DNA from: Bog-473 sp963704355
GTDB taxonomy: Bacteria > Actinomycetota > Acidimicrobiia > Acidimicrobiales > RAAP-2
NCBI GenBank assembly: GCA_963704355.1
Contig: OY969891.1
Span: 496,001-560,000 of the forward strand
Direction: 5' to 3'
DNA: 64,000 nt
Each line of letters begins with the position of its first letter. The stretch's first letter is position 1. Positions 25,228-33,342 of the stretch are shown here, in pieces. Both the position numbers and the translations under genes were made by a program. Below the pieces are notes generated by a model. The model did not search any database, was not told the DNA's origin, and saw only the letters and a list, made by a program, of their open reading frames with translations.

Positions 25228-26208
25228 TCAGAAGTGGCCGAGGACCGGGTGGGGCACGTAGGGCTTCTCGAGTTGCTCGACCTCGTCGGCCGACAGGGTC
25301 AGCTTCTCGGCCTCGAGCGCGTCCTTCAGGTGCTTCTTCTTGGTCGCGCCCACAATGGGGGCGGTAACGCCGGGTTTGGAGAGCAACCAGGCCAGCGCGA
25401 CCTGGGGCGTGGACACCCCCCGCGCCGCGGCGACCGCGTTGGCGGCGTCGACCACGTCGAAGTCGGTCGGCTGGTCGTAGAGGTAGTCGGCGAAGGGGTC
25501 AGTGCCCGAACGGGTGGTATGCCGGCCGCCGTCGCGCGTCCGGTTCCCGGCCAGCATGCCCCGGGCCAACGGGCTCCAGGGGATACACCCGACGCCCTGG
25601 TCCAGGCAGAGCGGGATCATCTCGCGCTCCTCCTCGCGGTAGACGAGGTTGTAGTGGTTCTGCATGGAGACGAACTTCGTCCACCCGTGCATCTCCGCGA
25701 CGTACTGCGCCTTGGCGAACTGCCAGGAGAACATGCTGCTGGCACCGATGTAGCGCGCCTTGCCCGACCGGACGACCTCGTGCAGCGCCTCCATCGTCTC
25801 CTCAATAGGCGTCCGGGGGTCCCAACGGTGGATCTGGTAGAGGTCGACGTAGTCCATCTTGAGTCGGTGCAGCGAGGCGTCGATGGCCGACATCACGTGC
25901 TTGCGCCCCAGTCCGCTCCCGTTCTCACCGGGCGTGACCGGCATGAACACCTTGGTGGCGATCACCGCCTCGTCCCGGGTCAGGTACTTCGGCACCAGGC
26001 GGCCCGTGGCGACTTCGCTCGCCCCGCCTGAGTAGGTGTCGGCGGTGTCGAAGAAGATGACGCCGCCCTCGACGGCCGCCCGGACGATGGGCTCGGCGGC
26101 GTCCTCGTCGATCACCCACGGTCGCTCGCTGTCGTTGCCGAATCCCATCATGCCGAGACAGATCCTCGACACGCGCAGGCCGGACGATCCCAGGTTCGTG
26201 TAGTTCAT
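25228..26208 (-). CDS. Aldo/keto reductase
   Basis: 326 residues from the ATG at 26208. The AKR barrel is complete: catalytic Asp and Tyr in DTADTYSGG, Lys in VIATKVF, His in YQIHRWD, and the NADPH-binding end IVGATKKKHL. The sequence is of the YajO/AKR11-like kind, which reduces aldehydes or ketones with NADPH; the physiological substrate is unknown. The frame stays open upstream to 26589 but that part is the Gly/Asn-repeat end of the next gene read in another frame. The gene follows the surface locus on the same strand after a 136-base gap with nothing visible in it. Confidence 0.88.
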   Translation of the reverse strand: MNYTNLGSSGLRVSRICLGMMGFGNDSERPWVIDEDAAEPIVRAAVEGGVIFFDTADTYSGGASEVATGRLVPKYLTRDEAVIATKVFMPVTPGENGSGLGRKHVMSAIDASLHRLKMDYVDLYQIHRWDPRTPIEETMEALHEVVRSGKARYIGASSMFSWQFAKAQYVAEMHGWTKFVSMQNHYNLVYREEEREMIPLCLDQGVGCIPWSPLARGMLAGNRTRDGGRHTTRSGTDPFADYLYDQPTDFDVVDAANAVAAARGVSTPQVALAWLLSKPGVTAPIVGATKKKHLKDALEAEKLTLSADEVEQLEKPYVPHPVLGHF

Positions 26209-26344
26209 GGTTGACCTCGCTCTGGCTGCTTTCCCGCACGGCTTATCAGATGGCGGCCCGTGGCTGTTCGCCCGGGAGGAGAGGTCGCCGCCCGCGATGT
26301 GGCCGGCACCCGCAGTTGGTGCAGGCCGGTGCGGCGGAGTTGGC

Positions 26345-27190
26345 TCAGAGCGTGTGGCCGCCCGAGGAGGGCGCGTCGTCGTGGCCGCCGCCGTGACCGC
26401 CCCCACCGTTGCCGTACCCGTTGTCGCCTTGGCCGCCGTTCCCGTCGTTGCCACCGTTGCCACCGTCGCCACCGGCGCCACCGGCGCCGCCGCCCCCGTA
26501 GCCGTTGTCGTGGCCGCCGTTCCCGTTCCCGTTGTCATGGCCGCCGTTGCCGTTCCCGTTGCCGTTCCCGTTGCCGTTCCCGTTGCCACCGGAGCGGCCG
26601 CCGCCTCCGGTCCCCCCGCCCGAAGAGATGGGGCCCGGCTGGGTCGTGGTCGTGGCGATCGGCCCGGGCGGTGGTGTGATGCTTGGAGGCGGCGCCGTGG
26701 TGGGCGTGCTGACGCTGAGGTTGGTCAGCGTGGCCGGGGCGATCACGCCCGCCCCTGCCGCAGGCACGCTGGGACGGGCCGTCGCGGTCAAGACGCCGGT
26801 CGAGGCCGTCGTCACGGCGGGAGGCTCACTCGCCGGTGCCCCCGCGCTGGCCGAACCGATTCCCGAGACCGACGGTGCGGCCGGAATGGGGAAGTACGGG
26901 ACGCTCGAGGGCGCCGCGGCAGGTTGTGCCGTGCTCAACGGCAGCCCCGAGGGCCCGGCGCCGACCGCGACGAGGGCCGCCACGATCGATACTGCCGCCG
27001 CGGCGGCGCTCAGGGAGGCGATGGCGCGGTCCCGGAGCGAATGCGCCCGGGAGAGGCCCGCTGTGGCGGCAGCGGCAGCAGCAGCAGCAGCCGCCGGCGG
27101 TGCCACCTCGTCGGGCAGGTGCCCGAAGCCTGGCGACGCAAAGACGTCTTCCAGGGTCGCGTAGTCATGAGCCTCGGCCCAGTCGGACAC
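26345..27190 (-). CDS. Single-pass membrane protein with one LEDVF motif and Gly/Asn-repeat tail
   Basis: 281 residues from a GTG at 27190 with GGGAGGGG close upstream. No known family is recognised. The layout is: a short cytoplasmic head with TLEDVFASPGFG at 12-23; an Ala run; a positively charged SLRDR; one transmembrane helix at about 58-77; an extracellular Pro/Ala/Thr/Ser-rich stretch of about 110 residues; and a tail of Gly-Asn and Gly-Gly-His-Asp repeats (about 190-281). The head motif recurs twice in the neighbouring protein encoded at 27426-28259, so the two form a family. The extracellular part looks like a flexible wall-spanning or surface-coating segment. It shares an 11-base upstream element with the chaplin-like gene. 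Confidence 0.65.
   Translation of the reverse strand: MSDWAEAHDYATLEDVFASPGFGHLPDEVAPPAAAAAAAAAATAGLSRAHSLRDRAIASLSAAAAAVSIVAALVAVGAGPSGLPLSTAQPAAAPSSVPYFPIPAAPSVSGIGSASAGAPASEPPAVTTASTGVLTATARPSVPAAGAGVIAPATLTNLSVSTPTTAPPPSITPPPGPIATTTTQPGPISSGGGTGGGGRSGGNGNGNGNGNGNGNGGHDNGNGNGGHDNGYGGGGAGGAGGDGGNGGNDGNGGQGDNGYGNGGGGHGGGHDDAPSSGGHTL
26546..26587. repeat. 12-bp tandem repeat inside the Gly/Asn tail
   Basis: The unit GTTGCCGTTCCC is repeated three and a half times without a mismatch. On the coding strand it encodes (Gly-Asn)n. Perfect repeats of this kind are prone to slippage in multiples of 12 bases, which would change the tail length without a frameshift. Confidence 0.8.
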
Positions 27191-27425
27191 TGCCCCTCCC
27201 TTGTTCTCCTCCGCGGGAACCGTCCGTGTGTAGGGGCCTTCCCGGAGCCCTGACCTCCGGAATTAGGTGCTACCCCCTCAAAATCACCTTATATCTGTCG
27301 GCCCGACCAGGGTAGAAAGAGAAGAAAATCCGGCACAGAAAAGGTCCAAACGGTTGTTTGGCCTCGACATTTCCGAGACGCAGGCGGAATCGGCGCACCA
27401 AACCTGCAGCCTTGGGCTCGTGTTG

Positions 27426-28259
27426 TCAGACCGCCGCGGACACCCCATGCCCGAAGTTGGCCACCGTCGCACCCAAGCCAGCGAGGACGCCGGTCACCGG
27501 GGACACCACGGGGAGCGCGGTCCCGAGCTGTTCCGACGCCGTCGTGACCGTCGTGCCGACCGTGACGGCGGTGTTGCCGACCAGGACCAATACCGGAGAG
27601 AGAACGCTGCCACCGCCGCCCGTCGGGCCGGGCGCTGTCGACGAACCCGGCGCTAGAGCTCCCGCGCCGCCTCCTGCGCCCGACGGCGCTTGGGGGGAAG
27701 CGGGGACCACGGCGACGCTGGTGCCAGGGGGTACCTCGAGCACCACCTCGGACCCCGACGGCACGGTTCCGCTTCCTTCCGTCGCTGCGACCGCCGTGGC
27801 CGGCACCGTGGCCGCGGGGACGCCGGGGGTGGCACCGGAAAGAGCGCCCGGTCTGCCCCCGTTCTGATCCGACGGGTGGGAGCCCGGGCCCGGTCCCCGT
27901 GCGGAGACCGTCGGACGCGCCGACTGACCCGTGCCCGAGGTAATCCCTGCGATCGCGAGTGCTGCCGCGGCGACGCCACTGACTGCGGCGATGGCCCGGT
28001 ACCGGACCGTCTCACGCTCCGACAGGGCGACGCCGACCGGGACCTCGCGCAGCGGGACGATCCGCGGGGGCCGCGCCGCCGGCTGAGGTCGGCCGAACGC
28101 ACTCGACAAGAAGACCTCTTCGAGCTGAAGCGGGTCCAATGCCTCCCCAGGCTCGCCAACGACGTAGATCCCTGGCGAGGCAGCGCGTCCGAACTCTCGC
28201 GACAAGAAGACTTCCTCGAGACTGGTGACCGCAGCACCCGCCTCCTGCTGGTCGGACAT
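27426..28259 (-). CDS. Single-pass membrane protein with two LEEVF motifs
   Basis: 277 residues from the ATG at 28259, preceded by GGAAGGAGG. No known family is recognised. The cytoplasmic head carries the same short motif twice: SLEEVFLSREFG at 13-24 and QLEEVFLSSAFG at 45-56; the neighbouring protein (26345-27190) has it once. A transmembrane helix covers about 89-107. The outer part is Gly/Pro/Ser/Thr/Ala-rich for about 120 residues and ends in a 60-residue region of valine-, threonine- and alanine-rich, chaplin-like hydrophobicity without cysteines. It lies 60 bases downstream of the chaplin-like gene on the same strand, so co-transcription is likely. Confidence 0.65.
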   Translation of the reverse strand: MSDQQEAGAAVTSLEEVFLSREFGRAASPGIYVVGEPGEALDPLQLEEVFLSSAFGRPQPAARPPRIVPLREVPVGVALSERETVRYRAIAAVSGVAAAALAIAGITSGTGQSARPTVSARGPGPGSHPSDQNGGRPGALSGATPGVPAATVPATAVAATEGSGTVPSGSEVVLEVPPGTSVAVVPASPQAPSGAGGGAGALAPGSSTAPGPTGGGGSVLSPVLVLVGNTAVTVGTTVTTASEQLGTALPVVSPVTGVLAGLGATVANFGHGVSAAV

Positions 28260-28319
28260 CGATCCCTCCTTCCTCCATCGGATCCGTCCTCTGTGGGTAA
28301 CGCCGGTGGCGTCTCCCTC

Positions 28320-29885
28320 CTACTCTTCGAAGGGCGGCAGCGGCTCCAGCTGGTCAGCCTCCCGCCGACGGCTGAGCCGGCTGATGAGCAGACCCAGCAG
28401 CAGCGCCGCGGCCCCGATGAACAGCTCGACCACGAGCGGGGCACCGGTGAAGGCCAGCGGGCCCGACGCCGGAGCGGCGGCGGCGGCCGTCTTGACGGGG
28501 GTCGGCGTCGCCGCGGCCAGCTTCACCGGAACGGTCGTCGGTGCCGTCGAAGGTGGCGACGAGGCCGAGGTGGTCACCGCCGGCTGGGGGCACGGGGCGG
28601 CGGCCGTCCCACCCAGCGCCGCCTGAATACCGCAGATCGTGATGGGCACCGACACGCCGGTGCCAGTCGTACCGCCACCGCCGCCGATCGAGGTGGCGGA
28701 GCCCACGCAGGTGCCCGACGCGTTGCCCGATATCGCCACGGCCACCGCACACACGGTGACCGGGACGCTCGCCGTCACGCTGCCGACCGTCGTCGTGGTC
28801 GCCAGGTGGGTCGGTTCGCAGGTGTTCGACGCGCTGCCGGCGACCGCCACCACGATGCTGCACGCGTTCACCGGGATGACGCCCTCGATGGGCGCGCTCT
28901 GACTGACGTCGTTCGTCGGCAGGTCCTTCACGAGCGGGAAGCCGGCCGCCGGCATGCACGACCCCACCGCCGTGCCGTAGACCTCGGCCACCACACCACA
29001 CACGGTGGCCGGGACGTAGAGGTCGGCCAGTTGGCCCTTCTGCGTGATGGTGTCCGGGAACTGTGGGCAGCCGGCGACGCTGTTGCCGTCGATCTCCGCG
29101 ATCACGTCGCAGACGGTCACCGGCACGTCGGCGTCAACGACGCCGGTCTGCGACGTCGTCCCGTTCGTCCCGGTCAGGTTGCAACCACTCGCCGTGTTCC
29201 CGGCGAGCCCGACGTTGACGGAGCAGATGCTGACCGGGGCGGCCACGTTGATCGCGGCGTTCTGAGTCGTCGAGGCCGACGACTGGCCGGTGAGCGGCCC
29301 GAGCGACGACGCCGCCTGCCCGAGCAGTCCGATCGCGTTGAAGTCGGCCGTGATCGGGACGTTGATGTTCCCGAGCATGCCCAGCTGGTTCAGGCCGACC
29401 GAGGTCGTCGAGCACGTGCTCGACGCTCCCGCCAACAGTCCCAGGGACAGCGAGCAGGCGTTGACCGGCGCGTTGACGTTGATCAGCGGCGAGATCTGGT
29501 GCGTCGTGTTCGTCCCACTCAGCGCGTTCTGCCCGGGCAGGAGCGTGCTGCCGATCTCGTTCGCCACGAGCGAGATCGGGAGGGACAACGACAGCGGCAA
29601 CGCGGTCAGCGGCGCCAACGGATTGCTGGGCGCCTTGGCCGGCGTCGAGGTCGTGTGGGTGGCCGGAGCCGACGGCTGTGCCGGGGCGGTCGGTTGCGCC
29701 GGGGCCGTCGCGGTCGTGGCGGCTTTGAGTTCCGAAGTTGCGGTTTGGGCCTTCTGTTCCGCGCCCGCGACGGTTGACGCCGTGGACGCTGCGCCCACCG
29801 GCGCGACGCCCGCGACGACACTTGCGGCGGCCAACATGAGACCGCATGTGATCACAGCAGCTGACGTAAGAGAATTCCGCCTCAA
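28320..29885 (-). CDS. Seven-repeat chaplin-like surface protein with LAFTG sorting signal
   Basis: 521 residues. A signal peptide covers about 1-33. After an Ala/Thr/Pro stretch come seven repeats, each of the form (V/A)P-x-x-(V/I/A)C, 13 residues, C, with a central Gly and a G-x-(A/S)-x-x-(T/S/G/P) ending. True chaplin domains of Streptomyces share the VPVNVC...C pattern but have about 17 residues between the cysteines. The C-terminus has LAFTG at 477-481, one transmembrane helix (about 484-501), SRLSRRR and a 15-residue tail: a sorting signal of the LAxTG kind used by class E sortases. No sortase is in the window. The start is a TTG at 29885 with GGAG ahead. Confidence 0.75.
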   Translation of the reverse strand: MRRNSLTSAAVITCGLMLAAASVVAGVAPVGAASTASTVAGAEQKAQTATSELKAATTATAPAQPTAPAQPSAPATHTTSTPAKAPSNPLAPLTALPLSLSLPISLVANEIGSTLLPGQNALSGTNTTHQISPLINVNAPVNACSLSLGLLAGASSTCSTTSVGLNQLGMLGNINVPITADFNAIGLLGQAASSLGPLTGQSSASTTQNAAINVAAPVSICSVNVGLAGNTASGCNLTGTNGTTSQTGVVDADVPVTVCDVIAEIDGNSVAGCPQFPDTITQKGQLADLYVPATVCGVVAEVYGTAVGSCMPAAGFPLVKDLPTNDVSQSAPIEGVIPVNACSIVVAVAGSASNTCEPTHLATTTTVGSVTASVPVTVCAVAVAISGNASGTCVGSATSIGGGGGTTGTGVSVPITICGIQAALGGTAAAPCPQPAVTTSASSPPSTAPTTVPVKLAAATPTPVKTAAAAAPASGPLAFTGAPLVVELFIGAAALLLGLLISRLSRRREADQLEPLPPFEE

Positions 29886-29899
29886 GGTGTTGCTCCTTC

Positions 29900-29916
29900 T
29901 GTGTAGGGGCTACACA
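29900..29916. promoter_or_regulatory. Palindrome just upstream of the chaplin-like gene
   Basis: TGTGTAG (29900-29906) and CTACACA (29910-29916) are perfect inverted copies around GGG, ending 14 bases before the TTG start and just outside the ribosome site. Eleven bases of it, TGTGTAGGGGC, recur at 27227-27237 upstream of the Gly/Asn-tail membrane protein. It could be an operator or an mRNA leader hairpin. Confidence 0.45.
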
Positions 29917-30126
29917 GACCCGCTCTGAGCCCACGACGTCGCGGGTTATACCCACTGGGGAAACGACGAAAACGCCGCGCCCTCTCGCTCTCGGCCCGAA
30001 AATCTCGAACTTTTTCTGCTTACACGTGCGGTGCAACTGAAGAAGTGCGGATGCGATCGTTCTCGCCGCAGAAGGTTCTCGGCACACATTCGCGACGGTG
30101 CAACTGCCGCACACCGCAGCGGATCG

Positions 30127-31263
30127 TCAGCCGGCCGATCTCCGGAAGTACCGGCTCAGCGTCTCGATCTGTTGTTGGTACGAAGACCCGATACCCGCCC
30201 CGTACAGGGCCGTTGGCTCCTCCAACATCCGTTCGAACGTCAGCTTGCAGACGGCCTGGCCGTTCTCGACCATGAAGGGCACGTCGTGGGCGCGCACCTC
30301 GAGCGCGGCGCGCGACCCGCGGAAATCTCCCGAGGGATCGAAACCGAACCCCGGGTCGAAGAAGCCGGCATAGTGCGTCCGGAGCTCGCCACTGGTCGGG
30401 TCGTACGCTGTCATCTCGGCGGCCAAATTGGGGGGGATGCTCACCGCCTCGTCGGACATCAAGAGGTAGAAACGCTTCGGCGACAGAACAACCCGGTCAC
30501 CCTCCTCGCGGTGTACGGCGTCCCAGAACGGGCCCGGGTCCACCTCCCCTCCCGTGGTGAGGTCGAGCACCGGTGCGATGTCGCGCGCGCTGTAGCCCAC
30601 TTGGCCGCGCTCGTCGCCGTGGAGGTCCAGACCGAGGAAGAGGCCGTTCGACAGGACGAGGTCGTCGACCGGGACGGGCCGGCCGTCCCGGAAGAGAATC
30701 GGATCGAGGAGGTGCGTCTGGCGGACCTCGTCGTCACTCAACCACGGGCGACCCATCGACAAGCGCAGTTGGTTCAGGGTCAGGTCCTCCTTCACCCGGA
30801 TGGCGAAGGACAGAGGCACGACTTCGAGGTAGAGCGGCCCGTTGTAGCCCGGCGCCACCTCGTCGAACCGGTCGCTGCAGTCGGTGATGACGCGGGTGAA
30901 GACGTCGATCCGACCCGTCGAGCTCTTGGGGTTGGCCCTGCCCCGAAGGCCGGCGGGCAGGTCGAGGCGCTCCTTGAGCTCAATGAGGTACGGCCGCCCC
31001 GACTCGAGCATGGCGCCGCTCCCCCGGAGGTCGATCTCGTCGAGGACGTAGTCCTTGAGCTTGTTCCCGACCGAGTCGGACCCCGGCAGGAAGCTGCACC
31101 GGATGCGCAGGGCACGTTCGCCGAGGCGCAGGTCCAGGCTCGCCGGCTGAATGTTGGCCTCGGGGATCTTGAATCGCCCGGCGTCGACGTACCCCGCACG
31201 GATGGCCCGCTCGAGCAGCTGCCCTGGCAGGACGCCCTCAGCCGACGAGTGGAGGCTCAGCAC
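30127..31263 (-). CDS. dcd: Two-domain dCTP deaminase (DCD_N-type, long form)
   Basis: 378 residues. The N-terminal half has IQPASLDLRLGERALRI, ANPKSSTGRIDVFTRVI and GYNGPLYLEV, the blocks of the long 2'-deoxycytidine-5'-triphosphate deaminase family described mostly from proteobacteria (about 360 residues). ANPKSSTGR carries the substrate-binding Ser and Arg, and a second, related jelly-roll half follows to the C-terminus (GFFDPGFG, RAHDVPFMVENGQAVCKL). The enzyme turns dCTP to dUTP for thymidylate synthesis. The GTG at 31263 is the best start in frame but its ribosome site is poor. Two DnaA-box-like sequences lie upstream. Confidence 0.85.
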   Translation of the reverse strand: MLSLHSSAEGVLPGQLLERAIRAGYVDAGRFKIPEANIQPASLDLRLGERALRIRCSFLPGSDSVGNKLKDYVLDEIDLRGSGAMLESGRPYLIELKERLDLPAGLRGRANPKSSTGRIDVFTRVITDCSDRFDEVAPGYNGPLYLEVVPLSFAIRVKEDLTLNQLRLSMGRPWLSDDEVRQTHLLDPILFRDGRPVPVDDLVLSNGLFLGLDLHGDERGQVGYSARDIAPVLDLTTGGEVDPGPFWDAVHREEGDRVVLSPKRFYLLMSDEAVSIPPNLAAEMTAYDPTSGELRTHYAGFFDPGFGFDPSGDFRGSRAALEVRAHDVPFMVENGQAVCKLTFERMLEEPTALYGAGIGSSYQQQIETLSRYFRRSAG

Positions 31264-31368
31264 CCTCGGAGCCGGGCGACGCGGGGTCTCGTTGGCTGCA
31301 CGTGCAGAGCAAAGCACGTGGCGCGGCCGCACGAAAGGCCCGGCGTGGGGACGGCGTCGGGCACAGGC

Positions 31369-31434
31369 TGTGGATGACTTGGGGACGACCTGGGGCGACA
31401 CAGGGGTGTGGCAGGAGCCAACGGGTTGTCCACA
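31369..31434. promoter_or_regulatory. Two DnaA-box-like sequences upstream of dcd
   Basis: TTGTCCACA at 31426-31434 is a perfect actinobacterial-type DnaA box on the plus strand, and TGTGGATGA at 31369-31377 is a box (TCATCCACA) on the minus strand with one mismatch. They lie about 105-170 bases upstream of the dcd start in the 301-base gap (31264-31564) between dcd and the divergent deacylase gene. Nothing else is seen in that gap apart from a possible -10, TAAGCT, near 31493 for the deacylase. Confidence 0.5.
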
Positions 31435-31564
31435 GCCCTCGGCGGCGCTGACCGCCAGAAGACGGGGCCCCGGCCCCCGTCCGGGCCTCCCTGTAAGCTG
31501 ACGGGTCGTCAGATTTCGGTGTCGCGCCGCCTGAGCTCGGCGTGGCGACCCTCCCGGAGGTCCC

Positions 31565-33304
31565 ATGCTCGACTACGTCATCCGATCCGGCACGCTCATC
31601 GACGGCTCCGGCGAACCAGGTCGGCCGGCGGACGTCGGCGTGCGGGACGGGCGGATCGTCGCCGTCGGGCCGGTCGAGGAGGAGGCGGCGGTGGAGCTCG
31701 ACGCCACCGGGCTCATGGTCGCCCCGGGCGTCGTCGATCCGCACACGCACTACGACGCACAACTCTTTTGGGACCCGTCTGCCTCTCCGTCCAACGTGCA
31801 CGGGGTGACCACGGTGATCGGCGGGAATTGCGGCTTCACCCTCGCCCCCATCAACGCGGAGGACGCCGACTACATCCGGCGCATGATGGCGAAGGTCGAA
31901 GGGATGCCGCTCGCAGCGCTGGAGAACGGCGTGCCGTGGAACTGGTCCACCTTCGCCGAGTACCTCGACGCGCTCGAGGGCAACCTGGGCGTGAACGCCG
32001 GCTTCCTGGTCGGCCACTGCGCGCTCCGGCGCAAGGTGATGGGCGCGGCGCACGGCGAGGAGGTGGCGACCGACGAGGAGATCACGGCCATGCGCGCGCT
32101 GCTCGCCGAATCCCTGGCCGCCGGCGGCCTCGGTTTCTCGTCCTCTCAGTCGCGCACACACTCCGACGGTGAGGGACGGCCCATCAGCTCGCGCCATGCC
32201 GACCGCCGCGAGATGCTCGCGTTCTGCGAGGAGGTGGCCGCCCACGAGGGCACGACCCTCGAGTACATCACCAACGGCTGCCTGGACTCCTTCAGTCCCG
32301 AGGAGGTCGACCTCATGACCGCCATGAGCGTGACGGCGCGCCGGCCGCTCAACTGGAACGTCCTCACGGTCGACGCCCGCTCGGCCGAACGGATCGAGCA
32401 TCAGCTCTCGGCCTCGTCGGCCGCCGCCGCGGCCGGTGGGCGGATCGTCGCCCTGACCATGCCCACGCTCGTCCCGATGAACATGAGCTTCCGCACACAT
32501 TGCGCCCTGTTCCTTATTCCCGGATGGGGCGAGGTCATGGGGCTTCCCGAACCAGAGCGCATGGCCAAGCTGGCCGACCCTGCGGTGCGTGCGATGCTCG
32601 ACGAGCGGGCCCGCAGCAAGGAGGCCGGGGTCTTCCGCGGTCTCTCCCACTGGGGCACGTACGTCATCGGTGACACCTACGCCCCGGCCAACGAGGGGTG
32701 CGCCTTCCGCAGCGTGGCGGACATCGCCGCCGAGCGTGGCACGGCACCCTTCGACACCCTGCTCGACGTCGTCCTGGCCGACGGGTTGCGCACCGTGCTG
32801 TGGCCCAACACCGACGACGGTGACGACAACTCGTGGGTCATGCGGGCCGCGATATGGAGCGACCCTCGCGCCATGGTCGGTGGGTCCGACGCCGGCGCCC
32901 ACCTCGACCGCATGTGCGGCTCGAACTATCCGACCGCCTTCCTCGGGGACTGCCTGCGCGGGCGCCAGCTCGTTCCCGTGGAGCAGGCGGTGCACATGAT
33001 GACGGCGCAGCCGGCCCAGCTGTTCGGCCTGCGCGACCGCGGGTTGGTGCGCGAAGGCTACGCAGCGGACCTCTTCGTCTTCGACCCGGCCACGGTCGGC
33101 TCCGAGCCGGCGCGCCTCGTCCACGACCTGCCGGGCGACACGCCCCGGCTCTACGCCGGCTCCCACGGCGTCGTGCGCGTCCTGGTGAACGGCGTCGAGA
33201 CCGTGCGCGACGGCGCGCCCACCGGGGGCCTGCCCGGCACCCTCCTCCGCTCGGGCCGCGACACGGCCTCGGTGGTCCCTGTCCCCGCGCCTGAGCGCTC
33301 CTGA
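31565..33304 (+). CDS. N-acyl-D-amino-acid deacylase / D-aminoacylase-type amidohydrolase
   Basis: 579 residues, the usual size for the D-aminoacylase/dihydroorotase-like group. The N-terminal beta domain is followed by the metal motif HTHYD (60-64), then GGNCGFTLAP typical of the group, and late GGSDAGAH with the catalytic Asp. The C-terminal ADLFVFDP segment completes the composite beta domain. These cytosolic zinc enzymes remove acyl groups from D-amino acids or hydrolyse related amides; the actual substrate is unknown. The ATG at 31565 has CCCGGAGG just upstream. lepB follows after 38 bases on the same strand. Confidence 0.85.
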   Translation: MLDYVIRSGTLIDGSGEPGRPADVGVRDGRIVAVGPVEEEAAVELDATGLMVAPGVVDPHTHYDAQLFWDPSASPSNVHGVTTVIGGNCGFTLAPINAEDADYIRRMMAKVEGMPLAALENGVPWNWSTFAEYLDALEGNLGVNAGFLVGHCALRRKVMGAAHGEEVATDEEITAMRALLAESLAAGGLGFSSSQSRTHSDGEGRPISSRHADRREMLAFCEEVAAHEGTTLEYITNGCLDSFSPEEVDLMTAMSVTARRPLNWNVLTVDARSAERIEHQLSASSAAAAAGGRIVALTMPTLVPMNMSFRTHCALFLIPGWGEVMGLPEPERMAKLADPAVRAMLDERARSKEAGVFRGLSHWGTYVIGDTYAPANEGCAFRSVADIAAERGTAPFDTLLDVVLADGLRTVLWPNTDDGDDNSWVMRAAIWSDPRAMVGGSDAGAHLDRMCGSNYPTAFLGDCLRGRQLVPVEQAVHMMTAQPAQLFGLRDRGLVREGYAADLFVFDPATVGSEPARLVHDLPGDTPRLYAGSHGVVRVLVNGVETVRDGAPTGGLPGTLLRSGRDTASVVPVPAPERS

Positions 33305-33342
33305 ACTCTGGGGGCCGGCTGGCCCGTCTAGCCTGCCCTCCG

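Noticed and set aside
22099..26031. A 1310-codon open frame on the plus strand
   Set aside because: It lies across RNase D in another frame and antisense to the acyl-CoA synthetase and aldo/keto reductase genes, is Arg/Gly/Pro-rich with no domain, and is a by-product of high GC.
26400..26600. Short tandem repeats resembling a CRISPR-like or satellite array
   Set aside because: The repeats are in-frame coding repeats for Gly-Asn and Gly-His-Asp runs, with no spacers.
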